The translations under genes were made by a program, and so were the position numbers. The notes beneath the pieces were generated by a model. The model was not told the origin of the DNA and ran no database searches. It was given only the letters and a program-made list of their open reading frames with translations. From contig NZ_JBDJKW010000007.1 of NCBI RefSeq assembly GCF_039673065.1, positions 62,001 through 126,000 of the forward strand: a stretch of 64,000 nucleotides of DNA, given 5' to 3'. The stretch is from Allobosea sp039673065. Its GTDB lineage: Bacteria; Pseudomonadota; Alphaproteobacteria; Rhizobiales; Beijerinckiaceae. Positions within the stretch are counted from its first letter, which is position 1; each line of letters opens with the position of its first letter. Positions 1 to 8,572 of this stretch are shown one piece after another.

Positions 1-63
1 GCTGCGGAGGGGCGTCAGGGCGCGGCTCTGGCCGGCCTGCGCGGCATGGCGGCTTCGCCATGA
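1..63 (+). CDS. C-terminal end of an upstream gene (partial)
   Basis: The first frame is open from the window edge and ends at TGA 61-63, giving a 20-residue tail rich in Ala and Gly (ending MAASP). It has the codon use of the neighbouring genes and could be the last residues of the first gene of the sugar operon. Too little is visible to name a product, and a chance open frame cannot be excluded. Confidence 0.35.
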   Translation, partial: AAEGRQGAALAGLRGMAASP

Positions 64-217
64 TCCGCGCTTGTCCCCGGAAAGCCGCCAAAGACGGTTG
101 CAGCCTCGCCTCCGGCCGCTTACGCACGGTGACGCGTCGATCCAAAGAGTTCCCGATGTCCCGACCGTGCCCGGCCTTCCCGTCCCGCCGCCCGGCCCCG
201 CCGTGCGAGGCCCGTCG

Positions 218-997
218 ATGAGCCGTCCCGTCACGCTGATCACCGGAGCTTCCGGTGGGATCTGCAGCGCGCTCGCCCGCAAACTCGCCGCGACCGACAG
301 GCTGGTGCTCACCGGGCTCGAGGCCGAGCTGCTGGACGAGTTGGTCGCCGCCGTCGAGGCCGAAGGGGGCGAGGCCGTTGCGCTTCCTGGCGACATGCGT
401 GACCGCGCCTTCCCGCAGGCGCTGGTCGATCTCGCTCTGGCGCGCTTCGGCCGCATCGACCGTCTCGTCACCGGTGCCGGCGCCTCGCGCGCCGTGCCGC
501 TGGTCGAGATGGAGGACGAGGAGTGGGACGGTCTGGTCGACCTCAACCTCTCGGCCGTCTTCCGCCTCTCCAAGGCCGTCGCCCGCCAGATGATCGCGCA
601 GGGCGAGGGAGGTGCGGTGGTCCACATCTCCTCGATCGCCCATTCCAACGGCGGTGCCAATGTCGCCTATGGCGCGGCCAAGGGCGGCGTCGCCACGCTG
701 ACCTACGGCATGGCCCAGCAGCTCGGCCGCCACGGCATCCGCGTCAACGCCGTCGCGCCCGGCATCATCGACACGCCGATGGTGCGGCGCGGCTTCGCCA
801 GCCAATTCGACGGGCTGGTGGCGGGCGCGGCGCAGCGCACGCCGATGGGCCGCCTCGGCCGGCCGGAGGATGTGGCGGGCGTCATCGCCTTCCTGCTCTC
901 GCCGGCGGCCGCCTTCGTCACCGGGGCGCTGATCCCGGTCACCGGCGGCATCGAGATCCTCTCGCCGCTCTCCGCGATCGCCTCCGGGACGAACTGA
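218..997 (+). CDS. SDR family oxidoreductase with altered cofactor motifs
   Basis: A 259-residue short-chain dehydrogenase/reductase, a soluble NAD(P)-dependent alcohol/ketone oxidoreductase. The glycine-rich loop is TGASGGICSA near residue 8 and the catalytic Tyr-Lys pair is YGAAK near residue 150, preceded by the Ser of HISSIA. Two family motifs are unusual: the third glycine of TGxxxGxG is Cys, and the usual NNAG is TGAG. I chose ATG 218 because the Rossmann fold begins there; the open frame extends to 71 without any domain. The next gene, a transporter permease, starts 3 bp after the stop, so it is the leading gene of the operon seen here. Substrate unknown, probably a sugar or polyol. 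Confidence 0.85.
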   Translation: MSRPVTLITGASGGICSALARKLAATDRLVLTGLEAELLDELVAAVEAEGGEAVALPGDMRDRAFPQALVDLALARFGRIDRLVTGAGASRAVPLVEMEDEEWDGLVDLNLSAVFRLSKAVARQMIAQGEGGAVVHISSIAHSNGGANVAYGAAKGGVATLTYGMAQQLGRHGIRVNAVAPGIIDTPMVRRGFASQFDGLVAGAAQRTPMGRLGRPEDVAGVIAFLLSPAAAFVTGALIPVTGGIEILSPLSAIASGTN

Positions 998-999
998 GC

Positions 1000-1941
1000 A
1001 TGCGCGAGATCATCGGTCGCTACGGCACCGCGTTGGCCGGCCTGGCCATGATCCTGTTCTTCGTCGTCTTCGCGCCGAACTTCGCCACGACGATGAACAT
1101 CGTCAACGTGCTGAAGGATACGAGCTTCCTCGCCATCCTGGCGCTGGGCTTCACGCTGGCCTTTACCGTCGCCGAGCTCGATCTCTCCATCGCCGAGATG
1201 GCGAGCCTGGCGGCCGTGGTCTGCGGCTGGATGGTGCAGGCGCAGTATCCGCCTCTGGCGGCGATGGGGGCGGCGATCACGGTCGGCGCGCTGCTCGGCA
1301 CGGCCAACGGCTACGGCGTCACCGTGCTGCGCATCCCCTCGCTGATCATGACGCTCGGCACGGCGGCGATCGCCAAGGGCTTCGCCTTCATGATCACCCA
1401 GGGCGTCGCCTTCGTCGGCCGCTGGCCGGTTGGCTTCACCGGGCTGGCGCGCGGCTACACCTTCGGCATTCCCAACCTGGTGCTCTGGCTCGCCGGCGTG
1501 ACGCTGCTCGCCTGGGGGCTGGTGAAGTGGACGCGCACCGGCGCTCATATGGTCGCGACCGGCGAGGCCGACGAGGCGGCCAGGCTCGCCGGCATCGCCA
1601 CCGCGCGGATGAAGCGGATCGGCCTGCTGCTCTCGGGCGTGCTCGCCGGCGTCACGGCGATGCTGCTCGCCGCCAACCTCTCCTCCGCCGCGCCCAACAT
1701 GGCCGGCGACTATCTGCTCTACGCCATCGCCGCCGTGCTGCTCGGCATGACCATGTTCGAGCCCGGCAAGCCGAACGTGCCCGGCACGGTCTTCGCGGCG
1801 CTGGTGCTCAAGGTGCTCGGCAATGGCCTCGTGCTGCTCGGTGCACCCTATTACATCCAGGATATCGTGCTCGGCCTCATCATCATCGGCTCGGTCGCCT
1901 TCTCGGCCAGCGCGATGAAGACGGCGGCGTTCAAGGTCTGA
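1000..1941 (+). CDS. Ribose/sugar-type ABC transporter permease
   Basis: A 313-residue inner-membrane permease of the RbsC/BPD_transp_2 family with about eight to ten hydrophobic segments. The cytoplasmic loop near residue 185 carries the EADEAARLAGI stretch typical of the ATPase-contact region in this family. ATG 1000 lies 2 bp after the preceding stop codon. It should form the membrane channel with the ATPase at 3064 and receive substrate from the binding protein at 1983. The substrate is inferred to be a sugar or nucleoside from the nucleoside hydrolase in the same cluster. Confidence 0.88.
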   Translation: MREIIGRYGTALAGLAMILFFVVFAPNFATTMNIVNVLKDTSFLAILALGFTLAFTVAELDLSIAEMASLAAVVCGWMVQAQYPPLAAMGAAITVGALLGTANGYGVTVLRIPSLIMTLGTAAIAKGFAFMITQGVAFVGRWPVGFTGLARGYTFGIPNLVLWLAGVTLLAWGLVKWTRTGAHMVATGEADEAARLAGIATARMKRIGLLLSGVLAGVTAMLLAANLSSAAPNMAGDYLLYAIAAVLLGMTMFEPGKPNVPGTVFAALVLKVLGNGLVLLGAPYYIQDIVLGLIIIGSVAFSASAMKTAAFKV

Positions 1942-1982
1942 CGGTTCGGGCGACGACAACGGTCAACGAGGGGAGTGCGCAG

Positions 1983-2924
1983 ATGGTCGGGTTCAGGGGA
2001 ATGCTGCTGGCGGCCGCCGCCGTCGTCGGGCTGGGGCAGGGCGCCCAGGCCTTCGAGCTCGGCGTGATCGGCTTCCAGTTCTCGTCGGAGACGCATGCAC
2101 GCGTCGCCAATGCCGCGGCCGCGGCGGCCAAGGCAAGGGGCTGGAACGTCACCCTGCTCAACTCCGAGGGCGCGCTGCCTAAGCATGCCGAGCAGTTCGA
2201 CGCGCTGATCGCCCGCAAGGTCGACGCCATCGTCATCGCCATGGGCAAGCCGGTCGAGGCCGACGCCCAGTTCAAGGCCGCCAAGGATGCCGGTATCCCG
2301 GTGATCACGGTGCAGTCCGGCGCCAGCCAGCATGCGCTCTTCGACATCCAGTCGAACGAGTACAAGATCGGCGCCGACGCGGCGCTCTATCTGCTCGGCG
2401 AGCTCGGCTACAAGGGTAATATCGTTTCCGCCCGCTTCGATCTCAACGTCGCCTCCCGCGTGCGCGGCAAGGTGCTCGACGCCGTGCTCTCCGAGAACCA
2501 GGCGGTGAAGGAGCTCGGCAAGTTCTCCATGGCCCGCACCCAGAGCTGGCGCGACGACGTGCGCGCCGGCATGCAGGCGCTGCTGCTGCAGAACCAGGGC
2601 AAGATCAACGGCATTTGGGCGTCGTTCGACGGGCAGGCCTACATCATCGACGACCTGCTGCAGGCGCAGGGCGTCAAGAAGGGCCAGATCCCGCTGGTCT
2701 CGGTCGACGGCGGCAAGGAGACCTATGCCCGCATCGCCGACCCGAACTCGACCTTCATGGCCACCGTCGCCATCCCCTTCGACGAGATGGGCAAGCAGGC
2801 GGTCGATGCGATCCAGGCGATCGTCGTCGAGAAGAAGCCGAAGGAGAGCATCACCGCGGGCCCGTATCTGTTCACCGAGGCGGTGCTGGTCGACAAGAAC
2901 AATGTCGACAAGTTCCTGAAGTGA
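1983..2924 (+). CDS. Periplasmic sugar-binding protein of ABC transporter
   Basis: A 313-residue Peripla_BP_4 (RbsB-type) binding protein. Residues 1-23 form a signal peptide ending at AQA. The mature part has the family pattern: an N-terminal strand (LGVIGFQFSSETHA), the DAIVIAMGKP stretch of the first lobe near residue 80, and the C-terminal lobe with SVDGGKETYARIADP. A GGGGAG ribosome-binding site lies just before ATG 1983. It follows the permease in the same direction by 41 bp and supplies the transporter with ligand in the periplasm. Confidence 0.88.
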   Translation: MVGFRGMLLAAAAVVGLGQGAQAFELGVIGFQFSSETHARVANAAAAAAKARGWNVTLLNSEGALPKHAEQFDALIARKVDAIVIAMGKPVEADAQFKAAKDAGIPVITVQSGASQHALFDIQSNEYKIGADAALYLLGELGYKGNIVSARFDLNVASRVRGKVLDAVLSENQAVKELGKFSMARTQSWRDDVRAGMQALLLQNQGKINGIWASFDGQAYIIDDLLQAQGVKKGQIPLVSVDGGKETYARIADPNSTFMATVAIPFDEMGKQAVDAIQAIVVEKKPKESITAGPYLFTEAVLVDKNNVDKFLK

Positions 2925-3063
2925 AGGGCGAAGCGGCCAGCGTGGCGTCATGGTCGGCCCTATCCCGACCTTCCGCGGCTCCGTCGGTCGAGGTCCGTGT
3001 TCAAGACGTGGATGCGCGCCACAAGGGCGAGCATGACGGGCAGTGCCTCCGGAGCGATCTGCG

Positions 3064-3825
3064 ATGACCGCCACACCCCTCCTGTCGCTGCGCGGCATCG
3101 GCAAGGCCTACGGCCCGGTCGTGGCGGTGCGCGACGTCGACCTCGACATCTTCGCCGGCGAGGTCGTGGCGATCTGCGGCGACAACGGCGCCGGCAAGTC
3201 GAGCCTGATCAAGGTGATCTCCGGCGCCGAGGAGCCGAGCAGCGGCACGCTCGCCATGAACGGCCGCCCCGTCGCCTTCGCCTCGCCCCATGACGCGCTG
3301 AGCCATGGCGTCGCGACGATCTACCAGGACCTCGCGCTCGCCCCGCGCCTGTCGATCGCGCAGAACGTCTTCATGGGCTCCGAGCTGACGCGGCCGCTGG
3401 GACTGCCCTTCCTGCAGGTGCTCGACAAGAAGCGCATGGCGCAGGAGGCGCGCGGCTACCTGCAGCAGCTCTCGGTCACGGTCGCCGACATGGACCGGCC
3501 GGTCGAGCGGCTTTCGGGCGGGCAGCGCCAGGCGGTGGCGATCTCGCGTGCCCTGCGCTGGAAGGCGCAGATCATCATCATGGACGAGCCGACGGCGGCG
3601 CTCGGCGTCAAGGAGACGGCGCTGGTGCTCGACCTGATCCGCAAGCTCAAGGCTGACGGCCGCACCGTGCTGCTGATCAGCCACAACATGCGCGACGTCG
3701 TGGCGCTGGCCGACCGCGTCGTCATCATGGGCGCCGGCCGCAAATACGAGGATCGCCCGCTCGGCGACCTCACCGCCGACGACCTCAGCCACCTGATCAT
3801 GGCCGGCAATGCGCGAGCTGCCTGA
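3064..3825 (+). CDS. Sugar ABC transporter ATP-binding protein, single nucleotide-binding domain
   Basis: A 253-residue ATPase with Walker A GDNGAGKSS near residue 40, signature LSGGQRQA near 145, and Walker B IIIMDEPTAAL near 165. Sequence type is RbsA-like (XylG/FrcA), but it has one nucleotide-binding domain where RbsA has two fused, so it probably acts as a homodimer as FrcA does. ATG 3064 is preferred over 3043 because a GGAG site lies about 9 bases upstream and the domain begins there. The 139-bp gap after the binding-protein gene holds no other gene. The nucleoside hydrolase follows with 1 bp between. Confidence 0.88.
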   Translation: MTATPLLSLRGIGKAYGPVVAVRDVDLDIFAGEVVAICGDNGAGKSSLIKVISGAEEPSSGTLAMNGRPVAFASPHDALSHGVATIYQDLALAPRLSIAQNVFMGSELTRPLGLPFLQVLDKKRMAQEARGYLQQLSVTVADMDRPVERLSGGQRQAVAISRALRWKAQIIIMDEPTAALGVKETALVLDLIRKLKADGRTVLLISHNMRDVVALADRVVIMGAGRKYEDRPLGDLTADDLSHLIMAGNARAA

Positions 3826-3826
3826 G

Positions 3827-4759
3827 ATGGCGCGCGAGACCATCGTCATCGACACCGATCCGGGGCAGGACGACGCCGTCGCCCTGCTCCTCGCCTTCGC
3901 CAGCCAGGCGGAGCTCGACCTGCGGGCGATCACCACGGTCGCCGGCAATGTGCCGGTGGCGCAGACCACCGCGAACGCGCTGCGCGTGCGCGACCTCGCA
4001 GGCTGCGACGCGGTGCCGGTCCATCGCGGAGCCGAACGGCCGCTGGTCTGCGCGCTGGAGACCGCCGAATTCGTCTGCGGGCCGGACGGACTGGCGGGCT
4101 CCGGCCTGCCGGCGCCGCGCAGTGCGGTGGCGCCGGGCCACGCGGTCGACGCGCTGATCGCATTGCTGCGCGCCGCCCCTGACGACAGCGTCACGCTCTG
4201 CCCGCTCGGACCGCTGACCAATCTGGCGTTCGCCTTCCGCCTCGCGCCCGAGGTGCTGCCCAAGGTGCGGCGCATCGTGCTGATGGGCGGGGCGATCGGG
4301 CTGGGCAACATCACGCCGGCCGCCGAATTCAACATCCATGTCGACCCGCACGCAGCGGCGATCGTCTTCGGCTGCGGCCGGCCGATCGTGATGCTGGGGC
4401 TCGGCGTCACGCTGAAGGCGATCGCCTCGCACGCCCAGGTCGCCGGCCTGCTCGCGACCGGCAACGCCGCGAGCCGCTGCGTCCACGGCATGGTCACGCG
4501 ACCGCGGCCGGGCGGGCTCGGCAGCGACGGCCACCCGATGCACGACGCCTGCGTGGTGGCCTATCTGCTCTGGCCCGAGCTGTTCGCCGGGCGCGACTGC
4601 TTCTTGGCGGTCGAGACGGGGGAGGGGCCCTTGCGCGGCCGCACCACCATCGACTGGAACGGCCGGCTCAAGCGGCCGGCCAACGCCCATGTCGTCGCCG
4701 AGGTCGAGGCGGAGGCGCTGTTTACCCGCCTGTTCGCCCGGCTCGCGACCCTGCCCTGA
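3827..4759 (+). CDS. Inosine/uridine-preferring nucleoside hydrolase
   Basis: A 310-residue hydrolase that cleaves the N-glycosidic bond of ribonucleosides to free base and ribose. The family's Ca-binding motif DTDPGQDDAVALLL is at residues 8-21, and the active-site loops VLMGGAIGLGN (about 150) and the C-terminal MHDACVVAYLL (about 235) are present. The start at 3827 lies 1 bp after the ATPase stop; an upstream ATG at 3809 would overlap that gene. Its presence with a ribose-type importer suggests the imported substrate is a nucleoside or that ribose is salvaged. Confidence 0.9.
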   Translation: MARETIVIDTDPGQDDAVALLLAFASQAELDLRAITTVAGNVPVAQTTANALRVRDLAGCDAVPVHRGAERPLVCALETAEFVCGPDGLAGSGLPAPRSAVAPGHAVDALIALLRAAPDDSVTLCPLGPLTNLAFAFRLAPEVLPKVRRIVLMGGAIGLGNITPAAEFNIHVDPHAAAIVFGCGRPIVMLGLGVTLKAIASHAQVAGLLATGNAASRCVHGMVTRPRPGGLGSDGHPMHDACVVAYLLWPELFAGRDCFLAVETGEGPLRGRTTIDWNGRLKRPANAHVVAEVEAEALFTRLFARLATLP

Positions 4760-4771
4760 CCGGAGACCGCC

Positions 4772-5293
4772 ATGGCCCATTTCGTCGATGCGCTTCAGGA
4801 CGAGGCCGCGCGCGCCGTCGCCGCGATGCGCGAGACCGCGCTCTCGGCCCGTGCCGCCCATGCCCGGGCCGAGCTGATGCGCCATATGCTGACCACCGCC
4901 CGCAAGGTCGCCTGCCGCCCCAAGGCCGAGGCGGTCGAGATCGTGGTGCGCGAATGGATGGACGCCTGGAATCTCGGGCGCGCCGACTGGCCGCACATCG
5001 CCCGCGAGATGGAGGGCTTCACCGCCGCCTTCCATGACTATGCCAACGCGCCCGACGACGCGCATGACGCGGCGCTGCGCATCGCCTGCGCCGCGCTGGA
5101 CGAGGCGTTCGCCCGCGAGGGCACCTCGATCGCCGAGCAGATGGCGTTGCGCTCGCAATGTGCCCATCGCTGGTGGGAGCTCGTCGTGCCGGTCCCCGCC
5201 GACCTGCCGGGCGCCAAGCCGCGTCCCAGCGTGCCGGAACTGCAGCCCGACCGCCCGTTCTGGGAGACCGGCTGCGCCGATTTCTGCCGCTGA
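4772..5293 (+). CDS. Hypothetical protein of the nucleoside/sugar cluster
   Basis: A 173-residue protein that I do not recognise. It is predicted mostly helical and rich in Ala, Arg and Glu, with no signal peptide or membrane segment. It contains REWMDAWNLGRADWPHI in the middle and a Trp-rich patch (CAHRWWELVVPV) near residue 130. A GGAG site precedes ATG 4772, which lies 12 bp after the nucleoside hydrolase stop, so it is probably co-transcribed with the transporter genes. Function unknown; a role in sugar or nucleoside handling is only inferred from position. Confidence 0.7.
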   Translation: MAHFVDALQDEAARAVAAMRETALSARAAHARAELMRHMLTTARKVACRPKAEAVEIVVREWMDAWNLGRADWPHIAREMEGFTAAFHDYANAPDDAHDAALRIACAALDEAFAREGTSIAEQMALRSQCAHRWWELVVPVPADLPGAKPRPSVPELQPDRPFWETGCADFCR

Positions 5294-5417
5294 TGGATCG
5301 GCAGGCGGGCGGCGGCATCCGGGGCATGCCCGGGTTGTCCCGCTGACGGTGGCCGTGTGCGGGGCGATCGCGCCATACTGCCGCTGAAACGATTAGAACG
5401 ATCGCCGAGGAGGAAAC

Positions 5418-6182
5418 ATGATCGAGGATCTCAAGGGGCTGCGCGCCCTCGTCACCGGCTCGAGCACCGGCATCGGTGCCGCCGTGGCCAAGGCCTATGC
5501 CGCTCATGGCATGCGCGTCGTGGTCCATTACAATTCCAGCGAGGACAAGGCCCGCGCCGTGGTCGACGCCATCAAGGCGGCCGGCGGCGAGGCCCATGCG
5601 CTCAAGGCCGACGTGTCCTCGACGGCCGCGACGGTCGAGCTGGTCGAGAAGGCGGCCGAGCTGCTCGGCGGGCTCGACGTGCTGGTAAACAATGCCGGCG
5701 CGCTGGTGAAGCGCGTGCGCATCGCCGACATGGAGGACGACGTCTTCGACGAGATCGTCAACCTCAACATCCGCTCGGTGGTGATGGCCTCCAAGACCGC
5801 GCTGCCGCACCTGGCGAAATCCGGCAAGGGCTGCGTGATCAACCTCGCCTCGGTGGCCGCGCGCAATGGCGGGGGGCCGGGCGCCACGATCTACGCCAGC
5901 GCCAAGGCCTTCGTGCTCAACCTGACCCGCGGCATGGCCAAGGAGTTCAACGAGCAGGGCGTGCGGGTCAACGCGGTCTCGCCGGGCGTGATCGCCACGC
6001 CGTTCCACGAGCGCTTCTCGACGCCCGAGATGCTGGAGACCATGCGCAAGACCATCCCGATGGGGCGCCTGGGCACCGCGGACGAGAATGTCGGCGCCTT
6101 CCTGTTCCTCGCCAGCCCGGCGATGAGCGGCTACATCACCGGCCAGTCGATCGAGGTGAACGGCGGCCAGGTGATGGTCTGA
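5418..6182 (+). CDS. SDR family oxidoreductase
   Basis: A 254-residue classical short-chain dehydrogenase. It has TGSSTGIG at residues 13-20, NNAG near 92, Ser of NLASVAA near 142, YASAK near 157 and the NAVSPGVIATP loop near 182, so all catalytic elements are intact, unlike the SDR at 218. A strong GAGGAGGAA ribosome-binding site lies just before ATG 5418. A 124-bp gap separates it from the preceding gene, so it may have its own promoter. Its last codons and stop lie in the first copy of a three-fold 16-bp tandem repeat (6168-6215). Substrate unknown. Confidence 0.9.
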   Translation: MIEDLKGLRALVTGSSTGIGAAVAKAYAAHGMRVVVHYNSSEDKARAVVDAIKAAGGEAHALKADVSSTAATVELVEKAAELLGGLDVLVNNAGALVKRVRIADMEDDVFDEIVNLNIRSVVMASKTALPHLAKSGKGCVINLASVAARNGGGPGATIYASAKAFVLNLTRGMAKEFNEQGVRVNAVSPGVIATPFHERFSTPEMLETMRKTIPMGRLGTADENVGAFLFLASPAMSGYITGQSIEVNGGQVMV

Positions 6183-6215
6183 CCAGGTGGTAGTCTGACC
6201 AAGTGATGGTCTGAA
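6168..6215 (+). repeat. Three tandem copies of a 16-bp unit across a stop codon
   Basis: The unit CAGGTGATGGTCTGAC (6168-6183) is followed head to tail by CAGGTGGTAGTCTGAC (6184-6199) and CAAGTGATGGTCTGAA (6200-6215). The stop codon of the SDR gene lies in the first copy and the same TGA recurs in copies two and three. It looks like a duplication of the gene's 3' end. Confidence 0.85.
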
Positions 6216-6220
6216 ACACC

Positions 6221-6249
6221 GCCCGGGGTGACGCTAAGTCGCCCCGGGC
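6221..6249 (+). terminator. Hairpin after the SDR gene, candidate terminator
   Basis: Arms 6221-6232 and 6238-6249 can form a 12-bp stem (one G-U pair) around a 5-base loop. There is no T-run after it, so termination is only inferred from its place at the operon end. Confidence 0.5.
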
Positions 6250-6361
6250 GCGCGATATCCCCGCAAGTCGTTCTGGGGCGCCACTGTGTCTTTGCCGTCC
6301 TTGACGGGGGCTAGACCCTCCCCGCAAGGTCCGGTCGATCAGGACGCAGCAGAGGTGGCTC

Positions 6362-7672
6362 GTGTCGACGCAAAACCGTGAACCGGGCCGCAAGCGCCTT
6401 GCGCGCCTCCGGTCCTTCCCGGCCCTGCTGCTCGGCGCCCTGGTGCTGGCGGGCTGCGCCGGCGACGTCCGGGGCGTGCTGCGGCCGGTCGAGGCCTCGG
6501 CCCCCGGCACCAGCAAGGTCACCATGCTGGTCGCCACCACCCGCGCGCCGGATCCCGATCAGGGCCTGCTCTTCTCCGGCGAGCGCGGCAAGCCGGCCTA
6601 TGTCGAGATCACCGTTTCCGTCCCGCCCGATTCCCGCCGCGTCGTCGGCGAGGTGCAGTGGCCGAAGAAGCTGCCGGGCGATCCCGAGACCGATTTCGTC
6701 ACCCTCAACGTCACGCCGCTCGATCTGAAGACCGGTCTGTCGCGGCTGCACGGCAAGCTCGCCAAGGTGCCCAAGCGCCGGATCATGCTGTTCGTGCACG
6801 GCTTCAACAACCGCTTCGAGGACGCGGTTTACCGCTTCGCGCAGATCGTCCACGATTCGCGCGCCGACGTGGTGCCGGTGCTGTTCACCTGGCCGTCGCG
6901 CGGCTCGATCTTCGCCTATGGCTATGATCGAGAGAGCGCGACCTATTCCCGCCATGCGCTGGAATCGCTGCTCCAGGGCCTCGCCCGCGACCCCTCGGTC
7001 GGCGAAGTCTCGATCCTTGCGCATTCCATGGGCAATTGGGTGGCGCTGGAATCGCTGCGCCAGATGTCAATCCGCAATCGCGGCATCCTGCCCAAGATCG
7101 CCAACGTCATGCTGGCCTCGCCTGATGTCGACGTCGACGTCTTCCGCACCCAGATCGGCGAGATGGAGGGACGGCGGCCGAACTTCACCCTCTTCGTTTC
7201 GCAGGACGACCGGGCGCTCGCCTTCTCGCGCCGGCTCTGGGGCTCCACCGCCCGGCTCGGCGCCATCGACCCCGAGGCCGAGCCCTTCCGGACTGCGCTG
7301 GAGGCGGAGCGTATCACCGTGCTCAACCTGACCAAGCTGCGCGCCGGCGACCGGCTGAATCACGGCAAGTTCGCCGCCAGCCCCGAGGTGGTGAAGCTGA
7401 TCGGCACCCGCCTCGTCGAAGGCCAGCCGATCACCGATTCCCGCGTCGGCCTCGGCGACAAGCTGATCGAGGCGACCGGCAGCGCCGCCGCGGCGGTCGG
7501 TACCGCCGCGGGCATCATCGTCAGCGCCCCGGTCGCCGTGATCGACTCCAAGACGCGCGAGAACCTCGGCGGCCAGGTCGAGCAGTTCGGCTATCGCCTG
7601 CAGGATGCCGGGGGCGCGGTCGGCGACACGATCACCGCCCCGTTCGGTGCCGGCGTCGGCGCCCAGCGCTGA
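6362..7672 (+). CDS. DUF900 alpha/beta-hydrolase lipoprotein
   Basis: A 436-residue protein starting with GTG. The N-terminus has basic residues, a hydrophobic stretch and a lipobox (LVLAGC, Cys about residue 33), so it is probably a lipoprotein. The body is the DUF900 alpha/beta-hydrolase: the oxyanion strand IMLFVHGFNNRFEDA near 140, the nucleophile elbow LAHSMGN near 220 (Ser of G/H-x-S-x-G) and DVDVDVF near 255. The last 100 residues are low-complexity Ala/Val/Gly-rich. The gene stands alone between the SDR gene and the convergent tonB operon. Substrate unknown; DUF900 proteins are predicted esterases. Confidence 0.82.
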   Translation: MSTQNREPGRKRLARLRSFPALLLGALVLAGCAGDVRGVLRPVEASAPGTSKVTMLVATTRAPDPDQGLLFSGERGKPAYVEITVSVPPDSRRVVGEVQWPKKLPGDPETDFVTLNVTPLDLKTGLSRLHGKLAKVPKRRIMLFVHGFNNRFEDAVYRFAQIVHDSRADVVPVLFTWPSRGSIFAYGYDRESATYSRHALESLLQGLARDPSVGEVSILAHSMGNWVALESLRQMSIRNRGILPKIANVMLASPDVDVDVFRTQIGEMEGRRPNFTLFVSQDDRALAFSRRLWGSTARLGAIDPEAEPFRTALEAERITVLNLTKLRAGDRLNHGKFAASPEVVKLIGTRLVEGQPITDSRVGLGDKLIEATGSAAAAVGTAAGIIVSAPVAVIDSKTRENLGGQVEQFGYRLQDAGGAVGDTITAPFGAGVGAQR

Positions 7673-7673
7673 T

Positions 7674-7712
7674 AGCGCTGGCCCGGCCCGGCTGCGGCGC
7701 GTGGCCGGCGCT
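7674..7712. terminator. Hairpin between convergent genes, candidate bidirectional terminator
   Basis: Arms 7674-7683 and 7703-7712 pair over 10 bp with one G-U. It sits exactly between the hydrolase stop and the tonB stop and touches the latter. No T-run. Confidence 0.4.
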
Positions 7713-8572
7713 CAGCGGTTGAAGCGGATCGGCACCGAGAGCGAGACCGAGCCCGCGCCCCCGACGCCCGCCGGCGGGGCAGGGACCGGGCTCGCCCGCT
7801 GGATCATCGCCGCGGCTTCCTGATCCAGCGCGGAATCGCCGGAAGAGCGCACCACGCGGGCCGAGAGCACGCGCCCGCCGCGGTCGATGGCGAAGGCGAC
7901 CTGGACCGTGCCGGGGCTCGCCCCGGCCGGGAAGCGCTTGTGGCGGTTGAGATGCGCGATCAGCGAGCTGCGCCAGGAGGCGGTCGCCGCCGCGCTGCTC
8001 GCCGCCGTGCCGAGCGAGGCGTTCGACGGCGCCGAGGCGCGTGGCGTCGAAGCGGGCGGCGCCGCGGCCTCGCGCGCCTTCGGCACCTCGCGCTCCACGG
8101 GCTTGCGCTGCACCACCTTCGGCTTCGGCGGCGGCTTGCGCTGGACGATCTTCTTCGGCGGCTCGGGCTTGCGCTCGACCTTGGGTTCGGGCGGCGGCGG
8201 GAGCAGCACGGCGTCGAGCTTCGGGATCGCGGGCAGGTCGGGCAGCTTGATCTCGGGCTCGGCAACCGGGGTCGGTTCCGGCTCGGGCTCAGGTTCCGGC
8301 AGCGGCTCGGGCTCCTTGACCGGCTCCGGCACCGGTTCCGGCTCGACGCGCTCGGGCGCGACCGGGAGGTCCTCAGCCGGCGCCTCCTCAGCGACCGAGA
8401 CCGCGGCGAGCTCGATCATGATCGCCGGCTCCGGCGCGCCGGCGGCCGCCTCCTGGGGGCGCCAGTTCAGGGCGCCCCAGGCCAGACCGCCATGCGCCGC
8501 GGCGACGGCCAGCCCGGCCACGCCCCAGCGCAGCGCCGCGCCCCAGCGATGATGCGGAGAGTGTGCGCTCAT
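7712..8572 (-). CDS. tonB: TonB-type energy transducer
   Basis: A 286-residue periplasm-spanning protein with one N-terminal membrane segment (about residues 13-35), a long Pro/Glu/Lys-rich linker (about 50-190, with PEPEPEPEPTP and PKPKVVQRKP), and a C-terminal TonB domain (about 205-286) with FPAGASPGTVQVAFAIDRGG. It carries proton-motive energy from ExbB-ExbD to outer-membrane receptors such as that at 33287. Its start codon overlaps the exbD stop (ATGA), so the three genes form one operon in the order exbB-exbD-tonB. Confidence 0.92.
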   Translation of the reverse strand: MSAHSPHHRWGAALRWGVAGLAVAAAHGGLAWGALNWRPQEAAAGAPEPAIMIELAAVSVAEEAPAEDLPVAPERVEPEPVPEPVKEPEPLPEPEPEPEPTPVAEPEIKLPDLPAIPKLDAVLLPPPPEPKVERKPEPPKKIVQRKPPPKPKVVQRKPVEREVPKAREAAAPPASTPRASAPSNASLGTAASSAAATASWRSSLIAHLNRHKRFPAGASPGTVQVAFAIDRGGRVLSARVVRSSGDSALDQEAAAMIQRASPVPAPPAGVGGAGSVSLSVPIRFNR

